The notes under the pieces are model-generated. The model was not told where the DNA came from. It worked only from the letters and a program-made list of their open reading frames with translations, and did no database searches. From NCBI GenBank assembly GCA_027257055.1, contig JAPVLO010000182.1, forward strand, positions 6,200,001-6,264,000: 64,000 bases of DNA, read 5' to 3'. The position numbers and the translations under genes are program-made. Origin of the DNA: Cephalopachus bancanus (Eukaryota; Chordata; Mammalia; Primates; Tarsiidae). This document shows, piece after piece, positions 45,661-57,237 of this stretch (position 1 is its first letter; each line of letters opens with the position of its first letter).

Positions 45661-46330
45661 ATCCGACACTCCTTCTTCCTGCTCCCACTTGCCAGAGAAA
45701 AACACTTAAAAGTCCAATTATATGAAAATTGGGACACCTCCCCCCCAAAATGGTGTGCCTTACAAATTGGCAACTGGAAAAATGATGCGTGGTCCCTAAA
45801 TGTATTATCCAACACTATGGCAGAGAATGGGACTTGGGGCTATCAAACCCCCATTTACATGCTAAGCTGCATAATTCGATTATAGGCAGTTGTTAAAATT
45901 ATAACTAATGAAACTGCAAAGGCCCTTAACATACAAGCCAAACTGCACACCAAGATGTGCAATGCTATTTATCAGAATCACCTAGCCTTAGACTACTTGC
46001 TTGCTTCTAAAGGAGAAGCTGATGAAAAATTTAACCTAAGCAACTGCTGCTTACAAATAGATGATAAGGGAAAAGTCATTAAAAAAAAAAGAAAAAGAAA
46101 AATTGCTCATGTCCCAGTCCAAACCTGGAAAGAGTGGGACCCTGAGAAATTGGGAAATGGTTCTCAACTTTTGGAAAATTTAAGACCCTCACAGGTATTA
46201 TAATTTGGGGAATGTGTTCAATTCTGCCCTGTCTAGCCCCCTTAGTCATAAAGTCTGCCTCCAACCTCGTTGAGGCCATGGTCAAAAGAAAAACGGCAAC
46301 CCATGTAATGATGTTATAAAAATACCAGCC
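45640..46330 (+). pseudogene. ERV-B second envelope TM-type segment
   Basis: A fresh envelope-like stretch: surface-like sequence (open 45637-45885), then 45955-46203 with [14 protein letters not shown], and a degenerate membrane anchor and tail to about 46330. It repeats the order of a transmembrane subunit already seen just upstream, but with a different sequence type. Confidence 0.6.
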
Positions 46331-46382
46331 CTTAAACCAAGCCGATGCTCTTCAGCCCTAAAAGGGAAATCGAAAAGAAATA

Positions 46383-46640
46383 TGCTAGAAAGTGATATGG
46401 CATAGTCAATGTCTAAGTGTGCATGAGTAATCCAGTTACAACCCAGTGCCATAAAACTCCCAATCAAAAATGCAGGTTGCTGTATAAGGGAGACAAGGGG
46501 GCTAAAATGTCATATAAGGCAACGCCCTGCTGCGTTCGGGCGTTGGTGTGAATCTGCTGAGCCAAAGCCGGCACAAACAAATGCTGCTTCCTGGCAAAAA
46601 AGCCTCAGCGTCTCGTCTCTCTGTAAAGGATCCTGCCACA
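46383..46640 (+). repeat. ERV-B 3' LTR (about 258 bp)
   Basis: TGCTAGAAAGTGATATGGC...GATCCTGCCACA; same word order as 40302-40577 with small deletions. AATAAA has decayed to AACAAA. Confidence 0.85.
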
Positions 46641-46879
46641 GGGCCACCCTTCCTGACCCCAGAGCCTGCCTTGAGCCTGAACTCAGCGGGGTTCACTGAC
46701 TAGTCCTTTGTTCCCCCTTTAAAGCCAAGCTCAGGGGTTTTTACTGCTGCTCCTGGCCTCTGAGGCTGAGAACTGAGACCAGATCTCTGAGGACAGGCAG
46801 GTGCCGCCTAGCGCCCAGGGGAGTTTGGAGGGAGAGCTGAAATAGGCTGACCGGCTTCCTTGTCTCAAAATGTGTCTGT

Positions 46880-47090
46880 CCAGTGACGTTAGGTCGTCTG
46901 GTGCTGAGTCACTCAAACCGGACTCTGCCATTGGGGCACGTTGCTTAGCTTCATTGAAAGCCAGTTTTCTCATCTGTATAACGGAGATAATAATAATAAT
47001 GTCCACTTCTCTGACTTGTGAAAATGAAATGAGAATCCTCTAATCTATATAATGCACTTAACATGATACAGAAGGTGCCAAAAAATGGGA
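46880..47090 (+). repeat. MIR relic
   Basis: AGTTTTCTCATCTGTATAAC...GATAATAATAATAATG and the downstream ATAATGCACTTAACATG match MIR. Confidence 0.75.
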
Positions 47091-47279
47091 GCTAGAATCA
47101 CTCATACATACAATCACCATGTATATTCATACTCATCACTGAAGAATTGGACAGAACTTTATGACTAAAGTGAAATTGGACTTTGAACACATCTATTTAG
47201 AATAACAGGACGTCATACCAATTCTCTTCCTTAGCACAACTTAGATATCATTTACAGAAATGGGACTTGAAAGCATACA

Positions 47280-47480
47280 CACTTGATCTTGAACACCAGC
47301 TTGGTCACATGTTGCCATGATCTTGAGCAAGCCACTTGACCTTTATGGGCTCATCTGTGCATTGGGCATTTATTTACACAGTACTATTGAGTAGTGAGGA
47401 CATGATGTTAGCATAGCATTCAGGAGAGTGTCTGGCATTTAGTGAGATCTCAATATATTATCCCTTCCCTTTTTCTTAAT
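47280..47480 (+). repeat. MIR relic
   Basis: CTTGAGCAAGCCACTTGACC...CTCATCTGTGC, forward MIR, followed by a tail-like part. Confidence 0.75.
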
Positions 47481-47499
47481 AGCCATAGCAGACACTGAT

Positions 47500-47690
47500 A
47501 GAAGAATAGACATTTATTAAACCCCTCCTGTGTGTCATGAGCTGGTTAGGCATTTCATAATCTCATATGATCTTTAAAATGACGCAACATATATATTGAT
47601 AACATACTTTATGGGTTAAAAAAAATGAAGTTCAGAGACTTTAAGACTTTGTCCAAGGTCAATAGAAGTCCATGCAATTTCACCTCCCAC
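47500..47690 (-). repeat. MIR relic
   Basis: GAAGTTCAGAGACTTTAAGAC...TGTCCAAGGTC, reverse core, diverged. Confidence 0.6.
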
Positions 47691-47964
47691 AGGCTGCATC
47701 CCCAGATCTCTGGAGCAAAAGTACTCCATTCTAAAGGAAGATGCCTGGTTTCACCTCTAGTTCCAAATGTTGGTAATTAAGCCAGGACCAACATGAAGCA
47801 GTGGTTGTTTAGAACTTTTACCATTGGACTGCAGGACACTTAGTGACACCAGAACACCCCCAGGTAAGAGGAATCATACATTTAGTTTTTCCTAACCCCA
47901 AGTACTGTGACTTTTAGGGTGTATTCATCCCAGACAAAGCTTCTAACTCCTCTTACCCACGCAG

Positions 47965-48100
47965 TGATGGCCCCGTGTATCTGACCCTTCAGAAGCGGGC
48001 ACAGTGTCCTGCAGTTAGGGCTTCAGATGGCAGTTCCCGGGCTTTCCGTGATGGACGTTCCGTTGGCAACCCAGCGGAATCTTCATCAAGAAGCGAGAGG
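47965..48100 (+). other. Possible protein-coding exon (unidentified)
   Basis: Preceded by a pyrimidine-rich acceptor ending CTCTTACCCACGCAG and followed by AGG/GTGAGG. The 136 bases are open in one frame (continuing to 48319), with balanced base use unlike the repeats around. I do not recognise the peptide. It could be chance. Confidence 0.25.
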
Positions 48101-48430
48101 GTGAGGTCCGCCTCTGTACTGATCGCTGGCTGGTCAATTTGGCCACCACCTGCCGTCGATCATCCCAGACTAGCGGGATCGGTTATGGTCCATGGTCACT
48201 TGTGTCACAGGGCAGCCCCTGTGGAGTGTGCAGGGGAGCAGGGGCAGGCAGGTGATGAGCACAGGACCACTCTGGCCTCAGGCAGGTCGCTCCACACTCC
48301 TGGCACCGCCATGGGATGAATCCCCCAAAAGCTTCGTTTCAAAAATAAAAATACCTTTATTTTCTTTTAACTGGAAAATAATACATGAGTATTATTATTA
48401 AAAAGCAAACAAACAAAGAAACCCCCAAAC

Positions 48431-48725
<295 letters not shown>

Positions 48726-48759
48726 TTAAAATAAAAACAAACAAAAAACAGACAATATG

Positions 48760-49465
48760 AAAGGATTACAGAAGAAAATGAAAATTCCACCCTTAATTCT
48801 GCTACCTGCAGCCGGCATTTTGGTATAAGTCCTTCCAGACATCAATATCTCTAACCCTCCACACTTATTTTGAAAACAAGACCGTAATTTGTGATTTTAT
48901 GACTTCTAATATATCATAAACAATCTTTCCAAAAAAATATGGATTGATGTTGTTATTTATTTATTTTTTTGAGTTGGAGTCTCACTCTGTCGCCCAGACT
49001 GGAGTGCAGTGGCCGCTCCCGGCCACCGCAGCCTCGACCCTCTGGGCTCTGGCGATCCTTCTGCCTCAGCCTTCTGAGTAACCAGAATTACAGGCGCGCG
49101 CTACCACGCCCGGCTGATTTTTTAAAAATTTATTGTAGAGATGAGGTCTCGCAGCCCAGGCGGGTCTCGAACCCGCCGGCTCAGGCAATCACCTCAGCCT
49201 CCCAAAGGCGCGGGATTACAGGCTGAGCCACCGAGCCCGGCTGATGTTATTTCTAATGGATTTATGGTACTGAATTGTGGAGATGTCATATTAAATGTAG
49301 CCATTCATTTCTTTTAAATTGTTTCCAATTTTCCATGGTTATAAACAAAGTTGCAACAAACAGCCTGGTATATTCTTGGCATTTCATCCTGTAGTTGTGA
49401 ATCCTGACTTTGAGATTCTGCAAGATTCTAGGAACTTCAATCCTACTTTTGTACACCCACTTGAT
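48760..49465 (-). repeat. Old LINE fragment, split by Alu
   Basis: Text such as TTGTTTCCAATTTTCCATGG and ATAAACAAAGTTGCAAC is typical of old L1 3' regions read in reverse. Interrupted at 48964-49241. Confidence 0.5.
48964..49241 (-). repeat. Alu, young, 5-nt-deletion type
   Basis: Full reverse Alu starting in an (ATTT)n tail and ending CACCGAGCCCGGCT. Short flanking repeat TGATGTT-type. Confidence 0.92.
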
Positions 49466-49485
49466 AAATGATGGCTGAAACATTC

Positions 49486-49506
49486 ATTTGTTCATTCATT
49501 CATTCA
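49486..49506 (+). repeat. (ATTC)n microsatellite with L2-type relic
   Basis: ATTCATTCATTCATTC leading into ACAAATATTTACTGGATG, an L2-like end. Confidence 0.6.
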
Positions 49507-49633
49507 CCACAAATATTTACTGGATGAAGTGACGTTCCCGACACAAGCCTATGCTTTCTGTGGATAGAAAAGACAAACTGTTGGGTCACTCTCTCAGTGG
49601 GGCCTCCAGAAGGTTAGGTCAGGCCTGCTGGGG

Positions 49634-50151
49634 TGTGGGTGTCTGGTATGCAATCCCGTGCTTTGTGAAAGATGCGACGAATTGCACAGAAGTTAGATTA
49701 GAAATTTAGTTTATGGACATACCAGAGTCTAGTGAGGCAATGGCAGCTGGCCGCTCATGGTTGAGTCCTTTGATAGGGGAAGCCATTAAGGTGATTGGGT
49801 GGTGGTCTGCTGCATGTCATCATGAAGTGACAGGTAAGCGCAGGTTCTGACGTCAGGTGATGGACAGCAGTGGTGGGTTCTGTCTGTCATGAAAGTCACC
49901 AAGGGCTGATTAGGTTCACTCGAGTCTAACGGGTGGAGGCAAACACTTGAAATAGAAAAGCTAATTAGTACAAAACAAACTGAGGAGGGGGATTGCAAAA
50001 CAATTATCAACAGCTGCCTCGAGAAACCGGTTCTGTCCTAGGCTAGTGATTAGAAGGTAAGTTAAGTAAACTGCTAGAAAAATATGAGATTTAGACAATG
50101 CTAAAATGGCTGCTCCTTGGGTATATTAAATCCATGTTATGTTCTTTCACA
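49634..50151 (-). mobile_element. Solo LTR (LTR-E), related to the 63.3 kb LTR
   Basis: On the minus strand it runs TGTGAAAGAACATAACATGG to ACCAGACACCCACA. Colinear words are shared with the plus-strand LTR at 63253: AGCCATTTTAG, AGAACCGGTTTC, GATAATTGTTTTGCAA, AATCAGCCCTT, CCACCCAATCA and TTCTGTGCAATTC. The poly-A signal has decayed to ATAAAC. No clear target duplication. Confidence 0.65.
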
Positions 50152-50159
50152 AACTCTCT

Positions 50160-51062
50160 GTCCTCAGATGGGTCACATTTACAGTGGGAAGGTAAACAAA
50201 TAAATGACACTGTGTTAGAAAGTTGCAAGTGTTAAGGAAAAAAATAAGGCAGAAGAAGTTTTTTTAAAAAAATAGTTGCTTTGTATTTATTCTGTTCTCT
50301 GTCATCACCATGCTATTCAGTTAAATTCACCAAATACCTGCTATGTTGTGTCATAAACTGCCCCAGGTACAGGGAATGGGGGTGGACAGTTGGGTAGGGT
50401 ATGAGCCTCAGCACAGACAAGCCCACATATAATCATTTCTTGCCTGTGACTTAACCATTTGACACATGTATATTTTGTCTTCACAACTAGATGAAAAAGT
50501 CCCAGAGGACAAGACTCCATACTTCACACATCTCTGTGTTTTCCTGAGCTTTTAGTCTCACATTTTTGTACACGGTTAGTGTTCAATAAATGTTGTTCTA
50601 TACTTAAGAAACAGAACTGAGGCAGATGGATTTGAGAGATGACAAACTGGGTTCTTCTAAGCCAGAAAAGACTCAGAGTGAATTACTTCTACTTTGGCTT
50701 TGGGAGAAATAAAAGCACTGATTAATACTCAAGGTTAATGAAAAAGCTACCGTTTTAGATCATGGTGTAGGCATTAAAAAAAAACCTGCTCTAAACCAAG
50801 TGTCATCTAATAGTATAATATAGATATATAGTGCTATTAAATATAGTATTTTTAGCAAGTGTTGTGCAAATCTGGCTGAATACGTACAACTCTTTTTTTT
50901 TATCGAGAGACAAAGCATGCTGGGTTTCATGCCTCTGGGAGGCCCGGTGAGGCTCATTCAAGCTGGTCCCAGGTCCTGCGAACACATATCAAGCTACCTG
51001 AAGGGGGAGCTCCAGCACCCGTTTGAGTCTCAAGGCCTTGGTTCTGAAGGACTCGACTCTCA
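50160..51062. other. Spacer with L2-type relic
   Basis: 50480-50600 (ACTCCATACTTCACACATCTC, GTTAGTGTTCAATAAATGTTG) has the L2 3' end form. The rest is unassigned. Confidence 0.5.
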
Positions 51063-51077
51063 AAAGCACCTGGTTTT

Positions 51078-51360
51078 AGGCTGGACACAGGGGCTCAAGC
51101 CTGTAATCTCAGCACTTTGGGAGACCAAGGCGAGAGGATTGCCTGAGTCCAGGGGTTCAAGACCAGCCTGGGCAATGTGGCGAGGCTGTGTCTCTACAAT
51201 AAATCAAAAAATTAGCCAGGCGTGGTGGTGTGTGCCTCCTGTAGTTTCAGCTACTTGGAAGGCTGTGGCAGAAGGATCACCAACAGGCTGAGGCTGCAGT
51301 GAGCGTGCCACTGCACTCCAGACTGGGTGACAGGGTGAGAGGCTGACTCAAAGAAAAAAA
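51078..51360 (+). repeat. Alu, intermediate age
   Basis: Full dimer with short right arm. The duplication AAAGCACCTGGTTTT / AAAGCTCCTGGTTTT is at 51063-51077 and 51361-51375. Confidence 0.93.
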
Positions 51361-51519
51361 AAAGCTCCTGGTTTTGATCCTCTTCCCACCTTCCTGGCTA
51401 CCAATCTGATCTTGCTATACAAATGTGCATAACTCTAAAATTATAAAGTATGAAGCAGTACAGGATAAGACTTTGGCTTTACAGCTGTCATGATTGAATG
51501 CCTAATGTTTGTCAGAGAT

Positions 51520-51720
51520 TGTGTCCTGCGTGTTACATATATTATTTCTAACTTTCCAAGCAAACTTGCAAGAGGCGTGCTATTACCCTCGCATTACAGA
51601 CAAGGTCTCCGAGGCTGAGAGAGGTTAAAGAACTTGCCTGAGGTCACAGGGTGAGAGGCGAAGGCAGGTCTGCCCAAACCAGGACCCAAGCACCTGCCAC
51701 TGTGCAAGCTGCTCTCTGAA
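51520..51720 (-). repeat. MIR relic
   Basis: Long, well preserved reverse MIR: GCTATTACCCTCGCATTACAG, GAGAGAGGTTAAAGAACTTG, CTGAGGTCACAGGG. Confidence 0.85.
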
Positions 51721-52230
51721 GCTGCCTTTATTTACTTGTCTATTTACTGATTATCATCATCATCCTATTGTTGTCAGAGTTGATGTTGATGCCAGGTGCG
51801 GTGTGGTGAGTTGCCCTGTGGGTTCTTTGACTTCTCCACCAAAAAGCATTTCAGAGAGAGTCCCAAGTAAAGTTTAAGACATAATGTATTAGGAAGAAAG
51901 AGACACATCCAATGGGCATGGAGGTCTTAAAAGAAAGGATTCACGCTTGCTTTATATACTTTTACAACCATGATTAAGCAAACCATGAGCTAAGAGGGGT
52001 GGACTGCAGGTCACGAGTGTTGGTTAGTCTCTTGACCTTCTAAGGTTACAAGGGCCTTCCAAATAATTAAGGTTTTTGCCCAACGAGATTTGGGCTTTTC
52101 TCAGAACATCATGTCTATATTTTGGGTAGTTCCCTATTGTTTCTGGGATTTACTAGTAGATCCACATTCTAGCCCGCAAAGCGGTCAGGTCTGGTGTGCC
52201 TGGTCAGTCCATGAAGGTCACGTACTGACA
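51721..52230. other. Unassigned spacer
   Basis: Possible LTR-like patch (AAAAAGCATTTC...AAGTTTAAGACATAATG), but no ends could be set. No gene recognised. Confidence 0.3.
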
Positions 52231-52242
52231 AGAAAGATGCCT

Positions 52243-52538
52243 GCCGGGCTCAGCGGCTCAGCCTGTCATCTCGCGCCTTTGGGAAGCTGAGGTGAGTGGA
52301 TTGCCTGAGCCCGCGGGTTCGAGACCCACCTGGGCAACTTGGTGAGACCTCATCTCTACGATACATCAAAAAATTAGCCGGGTGTGGTAGCGCGCGCCTG
52401 TAATTCCGGCTACTTGGAAGGCTGAGGCGGAAGGATCGCCGGAGCCCAGCAGGTCGAGGCTGCGGTGGTTGGGAGTGGCCGCTGCACTCCAGTCTGGGCG
52501 ACAGAGTGAGACTCCGACTCAAAAAAAAAAAAAAAAAA
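52243..52538 (+). repeat. Alu, young, without the deletion
   Basis: Full-length. The perfect duplication AGAAAGATGCCT is at 52231-52242 and 52539-52550. Confidence 0.95.
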
Positions 52539-52720
52539 AGAAAGATGCCTGAACACTTACCCTATTTTAATTTAAGTTGTCTACAAGAAACGTATCTATC
52601 TATGTATAATCTGCACTGAATAACCTACCTCAATTTCATTCTGGCAGAAGCAGTGCAGTTTTTTGTGTATGTGTGACCTGGGCACACTTTGTTGTAGATT
52701 TTTTTTAAAAAAAGTAGTTT

Positions 52721-52940
52721 GTTCGAGACCCGCCTGGGCAGCGAGACCTCATCTCTGCAATAAATCAAAAAATCAGCCGGGCGTGGTAGCGCATGCCTGT
52801 AATTCCAGCTACTCGGAAGGCTGAGGCGGAAGGATCGCCGGAGCCCAGCAGGCGAGGCTGCGGTGGCCGGGAGCGGCCACTGCACTCCAGTCTGGGCAAC
52901 AGAGTGAGACTCCAACTCAAAAAAAAAAAAAAAAAAAAAA
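52721..52940 (+). repeat. Alu, young, 5'-truncated
   Basis: Starts inside the left arm at GTTCGAGACCCGCC. The host segment AAAAAAAGTAGTTT is duplicated at about 52707-52720 and 52935-52948. Confidence 0.93.
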
Positions 52941-53120
52941 AGTAGTTTTAGATTCACACAAAATTGAAAGTTCAGAGAGTTCCCAAACCCCAGCCTCACA
53001 CATACACAACCTCTCCCATTATCAAGAGTGGCACACTTGTTGCAACCAATGAACCTACAATGACACATCTTTATCATCCAGAGTTCATAGTATACATTAG
53101 GGTTCACCCTTGGTGTTTTA

Positions 53121-53573
53121 TGTGGGGGGGGGCACGGCTGTTGGCCCCCTAAAGGTTCACTGAAGAATTACTGGCAAGAGACTGATTCACGGAAGAAAAG
53201 GCATACATACTTTATTTAACGAGTATACACATGAGCCTTCAGAATGAAGACTCAACTTCCTAATGAGTTACAGAAACTTAAATGCTATCTCAAGATAACA
53301 GAAAGAAGAGGGGCTTGCATTCTGGTAAAACAGGTTATGAAAGGGGGAAGCAGAGCCCTTCTACTGAGGGACAACCAGTATGTGGGAGAATGAATGGATG
53401 GGGGCAACAGAGAATGCCTTGCAAGGAATCCTCTTCGGAACCTCAGTGATGCTGAGATAACATTCTTCCTCTCCTTTCCTGATAACAGAAAGAGGAACCA
53501 GTCTGAAAGCTTGGCATCGGAGACCTCGTGGCAAAACGCCATGATTTGAGGTGAATTTCCCTGCACCCCTTCA
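53121..53573 (-). mobile_element. Solo LTR in L1 3' UTR
   Basis: Splits the L1 text between GGTGTTTTA and GCACATCCTCTGGG. Minus strand: TGAAGGGGTGCAGGGAAATT to CCCCACA. AATAAA on the minus strand at about 53213-53218, and a 3' part CAGTGAACCTTTAGGGGGCC that looks class III/MaLR-like. Ends are approximate; no duplication could be read. Confidence 0.55.
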
Positions 53574-53866
53574 CGCACATCCTCTGGGTATGGACATGTG
53601 TATAATGACATGCATTCACCATTAGAGCATCCTACAGGTTAGTTCCACTGCCCTAAAAACTCTACGTGTTCCACCTCCTGTTCATTCCTCCCTCTCCTAG
53701 CCCCTGGTGACCACTGAACTTTTTTCTGTCTCCATAATTTTGCCTTTTCCAGAATGTCATATAGTTGGAATCACACACTACATGCAGCCTTTTCAGACTG
53801 GCTTCTTTTACTTAGTAATATGCATTTTTGTTCACCCCATGTCTTTTCATGCCCCGATAGCTCATT

Positions 53867-53931
<65 letters not shown>

Positions 53932-53998
53932 TTCCTTCCTTCCTTCCTTCCTTTCCTTCCTTCCTTCCTTCCTTCCTTCCTTCCTTCTTCTTTCTTTC
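53867..53998 (+). repeat. (TTTC)n / (TTCC)n microsatellite
   Basis: About 15 TTTC units then about 13 CTTC/TTCC units, leading into an Alu tail. The serine/phenylalanine-rich and lysine-rich open frames here are artefacts. Confidence 0.95.
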
Positions 53999-54415
53999 TT
54001 TTGAGTTGGAGTCCCACTCTGTCACCCCGGCTGGAGTGCAGTAGCACGCTCACGACCACCCCATCGTCGACCTGCTGGGCTCCAGTGATCCTTCTGCCTC
54101 AGCCTTCCAAGTGGCCGGAACCACAGGCATGTGCCACCATGCCCAGCTAATTTTTTGATTTATTGCAGAGACGAAGTCTCGTCCTGTTGCCTGGGCTGGT
54201 CTCGAACCCGTGGGCTCAGGCGATCCTTCCACCGCAACCTCCCAAGTAGCTGGAACTACAGTCATGCACCACCATGCCTGGTTTATTTATTTATTGTAGA
54301 GATGAGGTCTTGCCAAGTTGCCCAGGCGGGTCTCGAACCCACGGGTTCAGGCAATTCTCTCACCTCAGCCTCCCAAAGTGCTGGGATTATAGGCGTGAGC
54401 CACTGTGCCGGTCTG
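53999..54415 (-). repeat. Trimeric Alu
   Basis: About 415 bp, with three arm-like parts. After the first right arm and linker (54001-54170), a partial left arm runs to GATCCTTCCACC. It then switches back to right-arm end sequence (CTCCCAAGTAGCTGGAAC), a second linker and a full left arm. One tail only. Confidence 0.8.
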
Positions 54416-54904
54416 GAATATCTTTTCATCTATTTAGTTCTCTGATTTCTTACAACACAGTTTTAGAGTTTTAGTCATATAGATTTTGTACTTTTTTTGT
54501 TAGATTAATACCTATAAATTGTATTGTTTTTAATTTCAAACTCCACTTGTTCATTGCTAATATATAGGAAAATAATTTACTTTTGTATATTACCTTGTAT
54601 CTTGCAACTTGGCTTTAACTGCTTATTAGTTCCAGAAGTTTTTATTGCTGTTGTTGATTCTTTTGGATTTTCTACATGGGCGATCATGTCATCTGCAAGC
54701 AAAGACAGTTTTATTCCTTCCCAGTCAGTAAGCCTTTTCTTGTCTTGTCTTTTTGCATTAACTAGGACTTCAAGTACAATGTTGAAAAGGATGGTGGGAG
54801 GGGACACTCTTGCCTTGTTCCTGATCTTAGTTGGAAAGTTTCTAGTTTCCCACCATTAAGTTTGATTTTAGGTATCTGTTTTATTTTTATTTATTTATTA
54901 ATTT

Positions 54905-55192
54905 ATTTTTGAGACAGGGTCTTACTCTGTCACCCAGGTCAGAGTACAATGACATGATCATAGCTCCCTGCAGCCTCAACTTCTGTGCTCAAGTGACCCT
55001 CCTGCCTCAGCCTCCCAAGTAGCTGAGACTGAAGACACATGCCACCATACCCAGTTAATTTTTTTTATTTTTTGTAGAGATGAAGTCTCACTTTGTTGTT
55101 TAGGCTGGTCTCAAACTCCTGGCCTCAAGCAATCCTCCCACCTCAGCCTCCCAAAGTGTTGGGATTACAGATGTAAACCACCACAACCAGCT
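54905..55192 (-). repeat. Alu, old, in L1
   Basis: Older grade (GAGACAGGGTCTTACTCTG), ends GTAAACCACCACAACCAGC; tail (ATTT)n. Confidence 0.9.
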
Positions 55193-55867
55193 AGCTGTAG
55201 GTTTTTTGGTAGGTATTCTTTATCAAATTATGGAAGTTCTCCTGTATTCTTATTTTACTGAGAGTTTTTAAAATCATAAATGGATTTTATCAAATGCTTT
55301 TTCTGCATTGATTGGTAGAATTATGTAATGTTTCTTTTTTAATCTGTTGATATGATAAATTATACTAATTGGTTGTTCAGTGCTGAAACAGACTTGCATA
55401 CCTGAGATAAATCCCACTTGATTGTGACACATAATTCTTTTTACACGTTGTTGGAATTGATTTACTAATATTTTGTTGAAGATTTTTGCATCCATGCTCA
55501 TGAGAGATATTGGTCTGAAGTTTACTTGTAGTGTATTTATCTGGTTTTTGTATTGGGATAGTGCTGGCCTCACTGAATGAGTTACGCAGTATTCTCTCAG
55601 ATCTTCTGAAAGAGATTAAAGAGAATTGATATAATTTCTTCTTTAAAATATTTGGAAAAATTCACCAGTGAATCGTAAGCCTGGTGCTTTCTGTTTTGGA
55701 ATGCTATTAATTATTGCTTCAATATCTTTAATAGATATAGGCCTATTCAGATTACTTATTTCCTCTTGTGTGGGACTCAGGGGATTGTGTCTTTCAAGGA
55801 ATTGGTCGATTTCATGTAGGTTATCAAATTTTTAAGCATAGAGTTGTTCATAATATTCCTTTATTAT

Positions 55868-56164
55868 TCTTTTTTTTTTTTAGTTGGGATCTCACTCCAT
55901 CACCCAGGCTGGAGTGCAGTGGTATGCTCATGCTCACCCCACCGTCAACCTGCTGGGCTCAGGCAATCCTTCCACCTCAGCCTTCCAAGTAACTGGAACT
56001 ACAGACATGCACTACCACACCCGGCTAATTTTTAAAAAAATTTATTGTAGAGATGAGATCTCGCCAAGTTGCCCAGGCTATTCTTGAACCCGTGGGCTCA
56101 GACAATCTCTTCACCTTGGCCTCTCAAAGTTCTGGGATTACAGGCTTGAACCACTGTGTCCGGC
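55868..56164 (-). repeat. Alu, intermediate, in L1
   Basis: Reverse dimer, linker TTTAAAAAAATTTATTGTAG, ends GAACCACTGTGTCCGGC. Confidence 0.9.
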
Positions 56165-56911
56165 TATTATCCTTTTAGTGACCATAGGATCTGTAGTGAT
56201 GTTCCCTCTTTAATTTCTGATATCAGTAATTTGTGTCCTTGATGTTTTTTTTCTAAGTCTGGAAAAAGGTTACTGATTTTATTCATCTTTTAAAAGAGCA
56301 AAATTTTGACTTTGTTGATTTTCTCTATTGATTTCCTATTTTCAATTTCTTTGATTTCTGCTTTAATTTTTATTATTTCTTTTCTTCTGCTTAATTTGAA
56401 TTTAATTTTCTCTTTTTTCTAGTTTCTTAAGGTGGAAACTTTGATGCCCTATTCTATTTAGATCTTTCTTCTTTTCTAATATATGCACTCAATGCTATTA
56501 GTTTCCCTCTAAGCCTGATTTCACTGCATGTCACAATTTTGTTAAGTTGTGCTTTCATTCTAATACTTTAAAATTTCTCTTGAGATTTCTTCCCTGACCC
56601 ATGGTTTATTTAGAAGTATGTTGTTTAATTTTTTCCCAGCTGTCTTTCTGTTACTGATTTCTAGTTTAATCCCATTATGGTCTGAGAGCAGACATGATAT
56701 GATTTTTATTCTTTTAAATTTGTTAAGCTCTGTTTTGTGACCTGGAATGTGGTCTATCTTGGTGAATGTTCCATGTGAGTTTGAGAAGAATGTGAATTCT
56801 GCTATTGTTGCATGTAGTAGTCTATAGATGTTCATTATACCCAGTTGATTGATGGTAGTTGTTGAGTTCAACTATGTCCCTTACTGATTTTCTGCTAGAT
56901 CTGTTCATTTA

Positions 56912-57237
56912 TTTTTTAATTTTTTTAAATTAATTAATTAAATTTAATTTTTTTTTGAGTTGGAGTTTCACTCAGTTGCCCAGACTGGAGTGCAGTGGCC
57001 GCTCCCGGCCACTGCAGCCTGACCCATTGGGCTCTGGCGATCCTTCTACCTTAGCCTTCCGAGTAGCCAGAATTACAGGCACTCGCTACTATGCCCAGCT
57101 GATTTTTTTATTTTTTTATTGTAGAGATGAGGTCTCGCCAAGTTGTCCGGGCAGGTCTCCAACCCGCAGGCTCAGGCAATCCACTCACCTCAGCCTCCCA
57201 AAGCGTGGGATTGCAGGCTGAGCCACCGAGCCCGGCT
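56912..57237 (-). repeat. Alu, young, in L1
   Basis: Full reverse Alu with a long A/T tail. The perfect duplication GATCTGTTCATTTA is at 56898-56911 and 57238-57251. Confidence 0.95.

Larger units (their letters stand above)
40302..46640 (+). mobile_element. ERV-B: class I provirus, highly degraded
   Basis: Paired LTRs, PBS, gag remnant, last part of integrase and an env remnant. Most of pol is missing between about 42.8 and 43.5 kb. Two Alus (42824, 43186) and a 78-bp insertion interrupt it. No matching flanking duplication was found, so the outer ends are by LTR alignment. Unlike ERV-A no frame longer than about 100 codons survives. Confidence 0.85.
52640..53866 (-). repeat. L1 3' UTR, ancient, split by Alu and LTR
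   Basis: GTAGTTTTAGATTCACAC, GAACCTACAATGACACATC, GTATAATGACATGCATTCACC and CAGAATGTCATATAGTTGG are typical of old L1M 3' ends read in reverse. Interrupted by Alu 52721-52940 and LTR 53121-53573. Probably the 3' end of the L1 whose other parts lie to 61.25 kb. Confidence 0.7.

Noticed and set aside
53707..54150. 147-codon Ser/Phe/Leu-rich open frame
   Set aside because: Made of (TTTC)n, (TTCC)n and Alu sequence.
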